A stretch of DNA of 64,000 nucleotides from Ruminococcus sp. GTDB taxonomy: Bacteria; Bacillota; Clostridia; Oscillospirales; Acutalibacteraceae. Made by a program: the position numbers and the translations under genes. This document shows, piece after piece, positions 8,852 through 17,134 of this stretch. Position 1 is the first letter of the stretch. Each line of letters opens with the position of its first letter. The notes under the pieces were generated by a model, which saw nothing but the letters and a program-made list of their open reading frames with translations, was not told the DNA's origin and did no database searches. The stretch covers positions 1 through 64,000 of the forward strand of contig JAFRCW010000001.1 in NCBI GenBank assembly GCA_017404145.1, read 5' to 3'.

Positions 8852-9705
8852 AAATATGAAAAAGATACTTTCGGGCAAGGTCAGAGATGTATATGAAGTG
8901 AATGACAAAGAGCTTGTTGTTGTAACAACTGATAGAATTTCGGCTTTTGATGTCATATTAAATTCGAACATTCGTAATAAAGGAATTGCGCTTAATCAGC
9001 TTTCTCTATACTGGTTTGATTTCACCTCGGATATTATCCCTAATCACATTATTTCATCTTCGCTTTCGGATATGCCTGCATATTTTTCGGAAAATGCAAA
9101 GGAGTATGAAAAACGTACGGTACTTGTCAAAAAACTGAAAATGCTGCCTTATGAATTCATCGTTAGAGGATATATGTTTGGAAGTCTATAATGCATCCGG
9201 GGGCTATTGCGGGCAGAAAATACACGGGCAATATGAGCTTGCTCAAAAATTAGATAATCCCATAATAACGCCGTCCGCAAAGAATGCAAAAGGTCACGAC
9301 GAAAATATCTCCATTGAAAGATTACGAGATGAAATCGGAACCGCTATGGCAGACGAGCTTTGTCGAATCAGCCTTTCACTCTATGAAAAATGCTATCAGC
9401 ACGCTTTGGGCAAGGGTATCATCATTGCTGATACAAAATTTGAATTCGGATATGACGAATACGGCAGATTAACACTTGGAGATGAAATCTTCACACCTGA
9501 TTCAAGCAGATTTTGGGAAGCAGAAGATTATCAAACGGGAGTATCACCAAAATCGTATGATAAACAATTCGTTAGAGATTGGCTGATACAGAACAAACTA
9601 AACGGGATCACTCCTGCGCCCGAGCTTCCCGATGATATTGTAAAGAAAACGGAAATGGTATATAAAGACTGCTATCGCAAAATAACGGAAAAGAAAGATT
9701 ATTAA
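8844..9705 (+). pseudogene. Frameshifted SAICAR synthetase (purC-like)
   Basis: Two frames together encode a SAICAR synthetase. The first (8844-9191) has the N-terminal GKVRDVYEV and TDRISAFDV motifs and ends at FIVRGYMFGSL-stop. The second resumes at EVYNASGGYCG and contains KFEFG, DEIFTPDSSRFW and the C-terminal helices. SAICAR synthetase joins aspartate to CAIR in purine synthesis. The break is at about 9180-9190, where GGAAGTCTA occurs once; restoring an 11-base TG plus second GGAAGTCTA copy would give the family motif GSLWEVY in frame. It is probably inactive. The copy is cargo, since a chromosomal purC would normally sit in a pur operon. Confidence 0.85.
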
Positions 9706-9736
9706 AATAAGAAACAAGTAGAATTGCAAAAAATCA

Positions 9737-9769
9737 AGCTGTCGTCCGTGAGGGCGGCAGCTATTATTT
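9737..9769 (+). terminator. Terminator after the purC-like pseudogene
   Basis: An 11-bp stem with two G-U pairs (AGCTGTCGTCC with GGGCGGCAGCT, loop GTGA) is followed by ATTATTT. It sits between converging transcripts of the pseudogene and the XRE gene on the minus strand. Confidence 0.6.
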
Positions 9770-10072
9770 GTGATTCATATTTTTAAGAAGTTGTATCGCA
9801 ATTACTTTTTGATCGGGAGATAGCACTGTATAATACTGGATTAACTCGCTGATGTCAGGGGTTATCTCAATCATTTCTCCGTCAGCAAAAAACTGCGAAA
9901 TGGTAATACCAAATCCTTTACATATCGCTTCCAAAGTAGGGATGGAAGGAACGGTGTTGCGTTTTAATATATTTGTGATAGTGGATTCAGCCAAGCCTGA
10001 ATTCTTTGATAGCCTATAAGCCGTCCATCCACGCTGCGCTAAAAGCTGTTTTATCTTCTCAGTTGCGTCCAT
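9764..10072 (-). CDS. XRE family regulator (paralogue 1)
   Basis: This 102-residue protein is nearly all one XRE domain in residues 1-65 (IKQLLAQRGWTAYRLSKNSG, then ITNILKRNTVPSIPTLEAI). A short C-terminal extension (EMIEITPDISELIQYYTVLS) ends in LLKNMNHK. The GAGGT ribosome site is eight bases before its ATG. It is transcribed away from the HTH-repeat gene at 10233 and shares that intergenic region, so it probably represses one or both promoters. It closely resembles the gene at 11511-11819. Confidence 0.85.
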   Translation of the reverse strand: MDATEKIKQLLAQRGWTAYRLSKNSGLAESTITNILKRNTVPSIPTLEAICKGFGITISQFFADGEMIEITPDISELIQYYTVLSPDQKVIAIQLLKNMNHK

Positions 10073-10149
10073 AGCAGATACCTCTATTCTGTATCTATTT
10101 TACCCGCAAACTGAATAGTATAATAGTTACGAGTTGTAAAGAAATACTA

Positions 10150-10177
10150 TTGAAATCACAACTATTTATGTTATAAT
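10150..10177 (+). promoter_or_regulatory. Promoter for the seven-repeat HTH gene, with likely XRE operators
   Basis: TTGAAA, a 16-base spacer and TATAAT lie 56 bases before the start at 10233. Within 10115-10185 the hexamer AACTAT/ATAGTT recurs on both strands (for example AATAGTATAATAGTT), which suggests binding sites for the divergently encoded XRE protein. Confidence 0.65.
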
Positions 10178-10232
10178 AGTTTTATATGTATTTTTGCACA
10201 AATCAGTATAAGCTATTTTTGTTGGAGTAACT

Positions 10233-11474
10233 ATGAGTATGAAAGAAAAAGCAGCAATTCCCAATTATATTTCCGTTCAACAGTATGCAGATAATCATAA
10301 TATTTCCGTATTAAATCTATTGGAAGATATTATTGCCGGAAAATACAAGTCGGCTATTTGTATTATCGGCAGTGATGAGGATTGCGTGACAAGCAATACC
10401 TCAAATCCGACAACGATGGCAGAGGTATCTAATCCTGACGAATTCATATCAGCAAGGGAATTCGCACAGCTTCATGATTTGAATTATGCGGTTTTAGTAA
10501 GAAAACTAAAGGAAGGGAAATATGAGTCTGCTATAAAAGATAAGAGCAATCGGTGGTATATCAGACAAGATGAAGAAATTGACGGATGCAGAGAGGGATA
10601 CGTTACTGCCAAAGAATATGCGGAGCAAAACGGAATTTCTTATTCTGTAATGACATCTGAATTAAACAGAGGTTATTATAAATCCGCTTATCAGGATTCC
10701 GGCAGACGTTGGTATTTATTGCCTTCTGATGTTCGTGATAACACGCCAATCCCTGATCCCGCATTAGAGGGCTATGTAACAATGAAAGAATTTGCTGCAA
10801 TGCACGGAGTACATTATGGACTGTTATCGGAAGATGTCAGGAAAGGCGTGTATGACTCTGATATTATCAGACCAAACAGCCGTTTTATTTACATCAAAGA
10901 AACGGCAGAGTGTAAAACTGCAAATTATCGGGATGAAATCAAAGGATACCTATCATTACAGGAATATGCTAAAGATCGAGGTGTTGACTACAAAAAGCTG
11001 AAAAATGATGTTATAAAAGGTGTTTATAGCACGGCTAAAAAAGTCAGCAACCGTTGGTATATCAAGGAAACCGAGAAATGCAAAACTGTAGATATACCGA
11101 ACGGGTATATTTTGGCATCTGATTTTGCCAATCGTAATCATATTTCTTATCGTATTATTCTTGACGATATTAAAGCGGGTGTTTATGAAACCTCTGCGAA
11201 AATAGGTTACTATTGGTACATAGATCGCAACGAAAAATGCAAATCAGTCAAACCGAAGAAGATAAAAAAGAGCAAGAAACAGAAACAAGAAAAATCAAAG
11301 AAGAATTATATTTCTGTTTCCGCTTATGCAAAACTACATAACTTCTCAGCTCAAAAGGTGCGCAAGGATGTATTAGACGGACTTTACGAAACAGCAATAC
11401 AAAAAGGTTCTCGTTGGTATATTGATAAAGACGAGCCGTGCAAATCTGTTGACAATCGGAGAAAGAATGTATAA
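10233..11474 (+). CDS. Protein of seven tandem HTH-like repeats
   Basis: The 413-residue protein consists almost wholly of seven repeats of about 48-50 residues, beginning near residues 10, 68, 118, 175, 232, 284 and 354. The repeat pattern is aromatic-(I/V)-S-x3-(Y/F)-A-x8-(S/Y)-x8-G-x-Y-x-(S/T)-A, then a (N/R)RWYI strand and a C-K-(S/T)-V end. Each unit looks like a small MerR/excisionase-type winged helix with a C-terminal wing. A Lys-rich spacer (about residues 335-352) precedes the last repeat. It has no catalytic motif. A chain of DNA-binding modules could coat or loop DNA. I do not recognise a named family. Confidence 0.8.
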   Translation: MSMKEKAAIPNYISVQQYADNHNISVLNLLEDIIAGKYKSAICIIGSDEDCVTSNTSNPTTMAEVSNPDEFISAREFAQLHDLNYAVLVRKLKEGKYESAIKDKSNRWYIRQDEEIDGCREGYVTAKEYAEQNGISYSVMTSELNRGYYKSAYQDSGRRWYLLPSDVRDNTPIPDPALEGYVTMKEFAAMHGVHYGLLSEDVRKGVYDSDIIRPNSRFIYIKETAECKTANYRDEIKGYLSLQEYAKDRGVDYKKLKNDVIKGVYSTAKKVSNRWYIKETEKCKTVDIPNGYILASDFANRNHISYRIILDDIKAGVYETSAKIGYYWYIDRNEKCKSVKPKKIKKSKKQKQEKSKKNYISVSAYAKLHNFSAQKVRKDVLDGLYETAIQKGSRWYIDKDEPCKSVDNRRKNV

Positions 11475-11477
11475 AAA

Positions 11478-11506
11478 TACCGTGATGGCTTAGATTCATC
11501 ACGGTA
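11478..11506 (-). terminator. Terminator between convergent HTH-repeat and XRE genes
   Basis: A perfect 10-bp stem (TACCGTGATG with CATCACGGTA) has a nine-base loop. On the minus strand it is followed by TTTTTAT, so it best terminates the XRE gene at 11511-11819. It may also stop the plus-strand HTH-repeat gene. Confidence 0.7.
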
Positions 11507-11510
11507 AAAA

Positions 11511-11819
11511 TTATTTTTGATTCATCTTTTTAAGGAGGATAAGCGCTGCATCTCTCTGTTCCTCGGATAATGCTGACCAACAATCAAGCAGATCTCTTGT
11601 TTTATCGTTTACCTCTATCAATTCTCCGTCCGCAAAGAACTGCGACATTGTAATGCCAAAGCCTTTGCAGATTGATTCCAATGTAGTGACAGACGGAACG
11701 GCATTGCGCTTTATTATATTAGCGATGGTGGAATCTGATAAATCGCTTTCTTTTGCCAAGCGATACGCCGACCAACCTCTTTGTTTTAATAACTGTTTGA
11801 TTTTCTCAGTAACATCCAT
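11511..11819 (-). CDS. XRE family regulator (paralogue 2)
   Basis: This is a 102-residue paralogue of the protein at 9764-10072, with the same layout: IKQLLKQRGWSAYRLAKESD, IANIIKRNAVPSVTTLESI, GFGITMSQFFADGELIEV and an ending LLKKMNQK. I place the start at 11819, eight bases after GAGGT, which gives exactly the same length as paralogue 1; an upstream in-frame ATG at 11834 lacks a ribosome site. It is divergent from the SLOG gene at 11944, so it probably regulates that promoter. Confidence 0.85.
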   Translation of the reverse strand: MDVTEKIKQLLKQRGWSAYRLAKESDLSDSTIANIIKRNAVPSVTTLESICKGFGITMSQFFADGELIEVNDKTRDLLDCWSALSEEQRDAALILLKKMNQK

Positions 11820-11943
11820 ATCTCTGTACCTCATTTCTGTAATAATTGTACCCTTTTCTGAAACGGTATAATATAGTATAATTGTAATAAACTATCGTTA
11901 AATAAAACGGTAATATGCTATATTAAACAATGGAGATAAAAGG

Positions 11944-12429
11944 ATGACAAAAGCAGAAATGAGAGAACACACCTGTTGCTTTACGGGACACAGAAAAATT
12001 TCTCAAACTGAACTCGGCAATGTAAAACAAGAATTAAGAAAAGCTATAATATCGGCAATCAATGACGGATACCTATTTTTTGGAGCAGGCGGGGCGTTAG
12101 GCTTTGATACCCTTGCGGCACAAACGGTATTAGAGCTAAAGAAAAAATATCCCGATATACGCCTGATCCTTGTTCTTCCTTGTCTGTCGCAAACAAGGAA
12201 TTGGAAAGCAGCTAATATATCGGAATATGAGAGAATAAAGCAAAAAGCAGACAAGGTTGTTTATACATCAAAAGAATATACGAGAGATTGTATGTTCAAA
12301 AGAAATTGCCACCTTGTCGATAACAGCAGCTTGTGTATTTGCTATTTAAAAGAGCAATCCGGCGGCACAGCATATACGGTCAAGTATGCTACAGCTCACG
12401 GTTTGAATGTACATAATATCGCTTTGTAA
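11944..12429 (+). CDS. SLOG (DUF1273/YpsA-like) nucleotide-binding protein
   Basis: The 161-residue protein opens with CCFTGHRKI and contains the glycine-rich GAGGALGFDTLAAQ loop and later IRLILVLPC, the hallmarks of the DUF1273/YpsA branch of the SLOG superfamily. SLOG domains bind nucleotides or nucleotide-derived ligands and occur in signalling, toxin and defence contexts. Here it stands opposite an XRE regulator and ahead of an HD hydrolase. The ATG follows GGAGATAAAAGG. Its ligand is unknown. Confidence 0.85.
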   Translation: MTKAEMREHTCCFTGHRKISQTELGNVKQELRKAIISAINDGYLFFGAGGALGFDTLAAQTVLELKKKYPDIRLILVLPCLSQTRNWKAANISEYERIKQKADKVVYTSKEYTRDCMFKRNCHLVDNSSLCICYLKEQSGGTAYTVKYATAHGLNVHNIAL

Positions 12430-12445
12430 TTCACAGAAAATCTAA

Positions 12446-12474
12446 TTGCCATATTGCCTGTTTCGTGGTAGAAT
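12446..12474 (+). promoter_or_regulatory. Promoter for the HD hydrolase and downstream enzyme series
   Basis: TTGCCA, a 17-base spacer and TAGAAT lie 32 bases before ATG 12507. The genes to 19832 are so tightly spaced that this promoter could serve the whole series. Confidence 0.65.
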
Positions 12475-12506
12475 TTAGATATATATTATTAGGGGCAAAG
12501 AAGAAA

Positions 12507-13079
12507 ATGAATTTTGACAGTTTACTTAATGCGTTGCATGTTGCAGAAAGACTAAAAGATACTACACGCCACTCTTACACATCAAACGGCAGACATGAAA
12601 GTGTCGCAGAGCATACTTTTCGTTTGACACTAATGGCGTACTTTATGAAGGACGAGTTTCCAGAAGTAGATATTGACAGGGTTATTAAGATGTGTCTGAT
12701 TCACGATATGGGAGAAGCGTTTACGGGCGATATTCCCGCTTTTAAAAAAACAGCTGCAGACGAAGAAACTGAGAAACGATTATTGTACGATTGGGTTGAT
12801 AATCTTCCTGCTCCGTATAATACTGAAATGATTGCTTTGTATCGGGAAATGGAAGAACAGCAAACCCTTGAAGCAAAACTGTTCAAGGCTCTTGATGGGT
12901 TAGAAGCAGTTGTTCAGCACAATGAAGCTGCTCTGTCAACGTGGTCGGAAAATGAATATGAGGTGAACTTGACTTATGCAGAGGATAAATGCGAGTTTTC
13001 TCCATATCTCAGAAATTTGAGAAGCGTTATAAAAGAAGAAACCTTAGATAAGATTAATAGAGAAAACAGGAAGGATTAA
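12507..13079 (+). CDS. HD-domain hydrolase (YfbR/HDDC2-like)
   Basis: The 190-residue protein carries the metal ligands of an HD phosphohydrolase: His in ESVAEHTFR, the HD pair in CLIHDMGEAFTGDIP, and a later Asp in KALDGLEAVVQH. This arrangement matches the YfbR/HDDC2 5'-deoxynucleotidase branch, which removes phosphate from dNMPs. I use ATG 12507; the GTG at 12465 lies within the promoter. The next gene, also an HD protein, starts seven bases later. Confidence 0.82.
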   Translation: MNFDSLLNALHVAERLKDTTRHSYTSNGRHESVAEHTFRLTLMAYFMKDEFPEVDIDRVIKMCLIHDMGEAFTGDIPAFKKTAADEETEKRLLYDWVDNLPAPYNTEMIALYREMEEQQTLEAKLFKALDGLEAVVQHNEAALSTWSENEYEVNLTYAEDKCEFSPYLRNLRSVIKEETLDKINRENRKD

Positions 13080-13086
13080 CCGTAAC

Positions 13087-13770
13087 ATGGACAAAGAAAC
13101 ATATACTTTGTTAGAAAACTATATGCTTGAATGTATGGGCGACAGCGCACACGACAAGGATCATATCTACCGTGTTCTTTACAACGCCATAGATATTGCT
13201 GAAGCCGAACAGAATGTTGATTATGATGTATTAATTTGTGCCTGCCTACTTCACGATATTGGCAGGAAAGAACAGTTTGAAAACCCGAAACTGTGTCACG
13301 CTATGGTTGGCGGTGATAAAGCGTATCGTTATTTGATTGAAAATCATTTTGACAAAGACTTTGCCGATAAGGTAAAGCACTGTATTCAAACTCACCGTTA
13401 CAGACAAAACAATACGCCGCAATCGCTTGAAGCCAAAATACTGTTTGACGCTGATAAAAGTGATGCAACAGGTGCGGTGGGAATTGCAAGAACGCTGTTT
13501 TACAAAGGAACTGTCGGTGAGCCGTTGTATTCACTTTTGCTAGATGGCAGAGTTTCCGACGGAACTGACGATGAAAAACCTTCTTTCTTTCAAGAGTATA
13601 AATACAAGCTTGAAAAACTGTATGATCGTTTCTATACCAAAAGAGGAAACGAGATTGCAAAGGAACGTCAGAAAACGGCTGTTACGTTCTATAATGATAT
13701 GCTCAAAGAGGTCAGTGATTCGTATGACCGTGGAATAGAAATGCTTAAAAAAGCAATTGGTGAGGTTTAG
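13087..13770 (+). CDS. HD-domain hydrolase (YedJ-like)
   Basis: The 227-residue protein shows H-HD-D metal ligands: AHDKDHIYRV near residue 22, LLHDIGRKEQ near residue 56, a THRY His near residue 104, and FDADKSDATGAVG near residue 125. This fits the YedJ-like subfamily of uncharacterised HD phosphohydrolases. It lies between another HD gene and a GNAT gene that begins two bases after its stop, so the three are probably co-translated. Confidence 0.82.
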   Translation: MDKETYTLLENYMLECMGDSAHDKDHIYRVLYNAIDIAEAEQNVDYDVLICACLLHDIGRKEQFENPKLCHAMVGGDKAYRYLIENHFDKDFADKVKHCIQTHRYRQNNTPQSLEAKILFDADKSDATGAVGIARTLFYKGTVGEPLYSLLLDGRVSDGTDDEKPSFFQEYKYKLEKLYDRFYTKRGNEIAKERQKTAVTFYNDMLKEVSDSYDRGIEMLKKAIGEV

Positions 13771-13771
13771 A

Positions 13772-14212
13772 ATGTTTGTTAGAGAAATTAAAGAAGACGA
13801 ATTAAATGAGCTACTTGAATTATATACCCATCTGCACGAACTTGGAGTGCCTGAGAACAGCGAGCATTTACAGAATACTTGGTCTGAAATATGTAATGAT
13901 GTTAATCATCATATTATTGTCTGTGAGGTTGATGGTAAAATCGTATCTTCTTGCGTATGTGTGATTATTCCTAACCTGACAAGAAATGTTCGTCCATACG
14001 CTTTTATAGAAAATGTTGTAACACACGAAGAATACAGAGGAAAGGGTTACGCAACCGCCTGTTTGAATTACGCAAAAAATTTAGCGGCAAAAGCTGATTG
14101 CTATAAAATGATGCTGCTAACAGGCTCAAAAAACGAAAGCACTCTTGATTTCTATAAAAGAGCAGGCTACAACTGTACAGATAAAACAGCGTTTATACAA
14201 TGGTTAAAATGA
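13772..14212 (+). CDS. GNAT family N-acetyltransferase
   Basis: The 146-residue protein has the acetyl-CoA-binding motif EEYRGKGYATACLN and the C-terminal SKNESTLDFYKRAGY, both typical of GNAT enzymes. ATG 13772 uses TGAGGT inside the end of the HD gene; an earlier in-frame TTG at 13757 has no ribosome site. The substrate is unknown. GNATs in such cargo often acetylate small molecules or aminoacyl compounds. Confidence 0.88.
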   Translation: MFVREIKEDELNELLELYTHLHELGVPENSEHLQNTWSEICNDVNHHIIVCEVDGKIVSSCVCVIIPNLTRNVRPYAFIENVVTHEEYRGKGYATACLNYAKNLAAKADCYKMMLLTGSKNESTLDFYKRAGYNCTDKTAFIQWLK

Positions 14213-14219
14213 GGTTGTT

Positions 14220-14909
14220 ATGAATTATTTGGAAGTTCAAAATATTGCAAAGCAAACGATTGACTATATCAAAACTGTTGTTACGCCAAATATGAATCTA
14301 AGAGAGATAAGGAAATTATGCGAAGAAAAAATGCTTTCGCTTGGCGCAGATTCGTTTTGGTATTGGAATATTGGCGCTTTTGTTTTCAGCGGTGATGAAA
14401 CTACGATCTCCGTTTCGGGCAGAGAATATGTTACTGCCGATAAACTGATTTCGGATAATGACATTATTACCATTGATTTAAGTCCGCAATGCAAAAATGT
14501 GTGGGGAGATTATGCCCGAACGATCATTATAGAAAACGGAACAGTTGTTAATCATATTGAGAATATCAAAAACAGCGAATGGCGAAATGGTTTACTAATG
14601 GAAGAAGCTCTGCATAATGAATTGAGAAGATTTGTTACGCCCGATATAACTTTTGAACAGCTTTATTACTATATGAACGACTATATCCGTAACAACGGAT
14701 ATATCAATCTTGATTTTCTCGGCAATTTAGGACATTCCATTGTGAAAGATAAAAATGACCGTATCTACATAGAAAAAGGTAATAAGAAAAAGTTAAGCGA
14801 AGTGGACTATTTTACCTTTGAGCCGCACATCACCACCAAAAACTCTCTTTATGGATATAAGAAAGAAAACATTTATTTCTTTGAAAACGACCGATTAGTT
14901 GAATTGTAG
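14220..14909 (+). CDS. M24 family metallopeptidase (creatinase/aminopeptidase fold)
   Basis: The 229-residue protein contains the dinuclear metal site of M24 enzymes in order: Asp in ITIDLSPQ, Asp in WGDYARTI, His in LGHSIVKD and Glu in FTFEPHI. It lacks the N-terminal domain of prolidases and is closer in size to methionine aminopeptidase, but is too divergent to be the housekeeping map gene. It starts seven bases after the GNAT gene. It may cleave a peptide or peptide-like antibiotic; substrate unknown. Confidence 0.78.
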   Translation: MNYLEVQNIAKQTIDYIKTVVTPNMNLREIRKLCEEKMLSLGADSFWYWNIGAFVFSGDETTISVSGREYVTADKLISDNDIITIDLSPQCKNVWGDYARTIIIENGTVVNHIENIKNSEWRNGLLMEEALHNELRRFVTPDITFEQLYYYMNDYIRNNGYINLDFLGNLGHSIVKDKNDRIYIEKGNKKKLSEVDYFTFEPHITTKNSLYGYKKENIYFFENDRLVEL

Positions 14910-14919
14910 AGGGGATATA

Positions 14920-15357
14920 ATGAACACAATAGTAAAGTTTTATGAAACAGTAGATGACAGCCTGCTCAAATTTGCTGTTATCGTCGCAAAATCCAACGGC
15001 AAGTGGGTATTCTGTAAGCACAAAGAGCGTGATACATACGAATGTCCGGGCGGTCACAGAGAAGCAGGCGAGAATATCGACGATACCGCTAAACGTGAAT
15101 TGTATGAGGAAACAGGAGCAATAGACTATACTATTCAGCCTGTCTGTGTTTACTCGGTAACAGCACCAAATAATTTCGATGGTAAAGAAACCTTTGGCAA
15201 GCTATATTATGCAGAGATTAAGAGCTTTGAGGGTGAACTGCACAGCGAAATCGAAAGAGTTGAATTATTCGACGAACTACCGAAAAATTGGACGTATCCG
15301 CAGATTCAACCGTTGCTGTTAAAAGAAGTTGAACATAGAAGAAACTTGGGAGAATAA
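14920..15357 (+). CDS. Nudix hydrolase
   Basis: The 145-residue protein has a complete Nudix box, from GGHREAGENIDDTAKR through to ELYEETGA, coordinating Mg for hydrolysis of nucleoside diphosphate-X bonds. ATG 14920 follows AGAGGGG; an earlier TTG at 14899 is inside the previous gene. The stop overlaps the first ATG of the HAD gene by one base. The substrate cannot be read from the sequence. Confidence 0.9.
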   Translation: MNTIVKFYETVDDSLLKFAVIVAKSNGKWVFCKHKERDTYECPGGHREAGENIDDTAKRELYEETGAIDYTIQPVCVYSVTAPNNFDGKETFGKLYYAEIKSFEGELHSEIERVELFDELPKNWTYPQIQPLLLKEVEHRRNLGE

Positions 15358-16001
15358 TGATGTATCAATACTTACTATTTGATTTAGACGGAACCCTAAC
15401 CAATCCGGGGATTGGTATTACTAATTCTGTCATATACGCACTTCATAAGTTCAATATAGATATCAGTAATCGATCTGAATTATATAAATTTATTGGTCCA
15501 CCGTTAAAGGATTCATTTAAGAAGTATTATGGCTTTTCCAATGAACAAAGTGGCCTTGCGATTCAGTATTATCGAGAGTATTTCAAGAAACAAGGAATAT
15601 TTGAAAACGAGGTGTATGACGGAATACACGATTTGCTGATAGAACTAAAAGCAAAAGGAAAATCGCTGATTGTGGCTACATCTAAACCAGAAGCATTTGC
15701 AATTGAGATTCTGCGGCATTTTGATTTATATGATTATTTCGATTTTGTGGCAGGAGCTACAATGGATGATTCACGAAACAAAAAATCGGACATTATCCAT
15801 TATGCTTTGAATAACTGCAATATATCTGATAAACCATTGGCTATAATGATAGGCGACAGAGAGCACGATATAATCGGAGCAAAAGACAACGGATTGGATT
15901 CAATAGGCGTTTTGTTTGGGTACGGTACTTATAACGAACTGAAAAACGCAGAAGCAACTTTTATTGCTGACACGCCTATGGATATATTAAAATATGTATA
16001 A
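15357..16001 (+). CDS. HAD hydrolase (phosphoglycolate phosphatase-like) 1
   Basis: The 214-residue protein has HAD motif I LLFDLDGTLTNPG, motif II IVATSKP, motif III Lys in RNKKSD and motif IV IGDREHDIIGA, with a helical cap between motifs I and II. This is the Gph-like HAD subfamily 1 class that removes phosphate from small molecules. Its start overlaps or abuts the Nudix stop (ATG at 15357 or 15360). Confidence 0.9.
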   Translation: MMYQYLLFDLDGTLTNPGIGITNSVIYALHKFNIDISNRSELYKFIGPPLKDSFKKYYGFSNEQSGLAIQYYREYFKKQGIFENEVYDGIHDLLIELKAKGKSLIVATSKPEAFAIEILRHFDLYDYFDFVAGATMDDSRNKKSDIIHYALNNCNISDKPLAIMIGDREHDIIGAKDNGLDSIGVLFGYGTYNELKNAEATFIADTPMDILKYV

Positions 16002-16013
16002 AGGGTTAAGTGA

Positions 16014-16652
16014 ATGAAATACAAAAACATACTTTGGGATTGGAACGGAACTATTCTCAATGACACACCTGTTGCTTTTAAAGCAACAAATATTTTACTT
16101 GAAAGATTTGGTTATCCGACGATTACATTAGAGTATTATCGGGATAATATAGATACACCTATTGTGAATTTCTACAGTAAGATTTTTGATTTGAACAAGC
16201 ACGATATGCAAATGCTTGATGACGAATGGGGTGTGTTGTATAATCAGCTTTCCAATAAAATAGAATTACACACAGGCGTTGAGGAAATGCTGAGTACTTT
16301 TGCGGATAACAATCTTAATCAAATTATTCTTTCGGCGTTTAAAACAAATGAGATTTCAAAATATGCCCGCAAGTTTTCTATTGAACACTATTTTGAAGAT
16401 ATTCTCGGAACACAGAATATTGTAATGGAAAGCAAAACAGTCCGTGGAAGAAGATATATGCAGGAACACGGATTTGCACCGGAGCAAACCTTATATATCG
16501 GCGATACGCTACACGATTACGATACAGCCAGTGATTTAGGTGTTGATTGTATTCTTTTCTCAGGCGGTCAGCAATCGCCAAGACTATTGCAACAATGCGG
16601 TGTACCTGTTTATGATAATTTCGTAGATATTGAAAATCAACTTGCAGGATAA
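16014..16652 (+). CDS. HAD hydrolase 2
   Basis: The 212-residue protein has motif I ILWDWNGTILND, motif II ILSAFKT and motif IV YIGDTLHDYDTA. The WDWNGT form of motif I marks a distinct branch from its neighbour. It is the second HAD phosphatase in a row, and the two share only motifs, not close sequence, so this is not a recent duplication. It starts 12 bases after the first. Confidence 0.88.
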   Translation: MKYKNILWDWNGTILNDTPVAFKATNILLERFGYPTITLEYYRDNIDTPIVNFYSKIFDLNKHDMQMLDDEWGVLYNQLSNKIELHTGVEEMLSTFADNNLNQIILSAFKTNEISKYARKFSIEHYFEDILGTQNIVMESKTVRGRRYMQEHGFAPEQTLYIGDTLHDYDTASDLGVDCILFSGGQQSPRLLQQCGVPVYDNFVDIENQLAG

Positions 16653-16668
16653 ACGAAAAGGAAACATA

Positions 16669-17109
16669 ATGAGATACGGAATGATTTATTTGGTAGTAAA
16701 AGACTTTCAGCGCAGTCTTGATTTTTATAAAAAGGTGTTAGATATGCAAGTCAGCGAAACAAATGGTGAACGCTTTGCCGTTTTTAATAATGATGGTCTG
16801 AATATTTGTTTGCTGAATGGATATTACGATGCTAAACACCCCGAACAGATTGAAAAGAAGGGTGAATCTTTTCCGATTTATGATGACACAGTTTCAATAG
16901 TAGACAGCGAAAACAGCCGAAAGGCTTTTATCAATATAGTTGTGTCTGAATTACAGAAAGAGTATGACCGAATCATCAGCTTGGGAATCGCAGAGAAAAT
17001 AACACCGATTCGATATCTCAATGTATTTGCGCCTTATTGGTATTTTACTTTTGCAGATCCTGACGGGAATCCGATAGAAATAACAGGCGAGTATCAAGAG
17101 ATAAAATAA
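16669..17109 (+). CDS. VOC/glyoxalase superfamily protein
   Basis: The 146-residue protein shows the N-terminal MIYLVVKDFQRSLDFYKKVL and C-terminal FTFADPDGNPIEITG motifs of vicinal-oxygen-chelate proteins (glyoxalase I, fosfomycin and bleomycin resistance proteins). ATG 16669 has AAAGGAAA nine bases upstream. Whether it is an enzyme or a drug-binding protein cannot be told from sequence. Confidence 0.85.
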   Translation: MRYGMIYLVVKDFQRSLDFYKKVLDMQVSETNGERFAVFNNDGLNICLLNGYYDAKHPEQIEKKGESFPIYDDTVSIVDSENSRKAFINIVVSELQKEYDRIISLGIAEKITPIRYLNVFAPYWYFTFADPDGNPIEITGEYQEIK

Positions 17110-17134
17110 TAAACCAGTGAGGGGAAAATGATAT

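Noticed and set aside
13757..13771. Earlier TTG start for the GNAT gene
   Set aside because: It lies inside the HD gene with no ribosome site, whereas ATG 13772 has TGAGGT at proper spacing.
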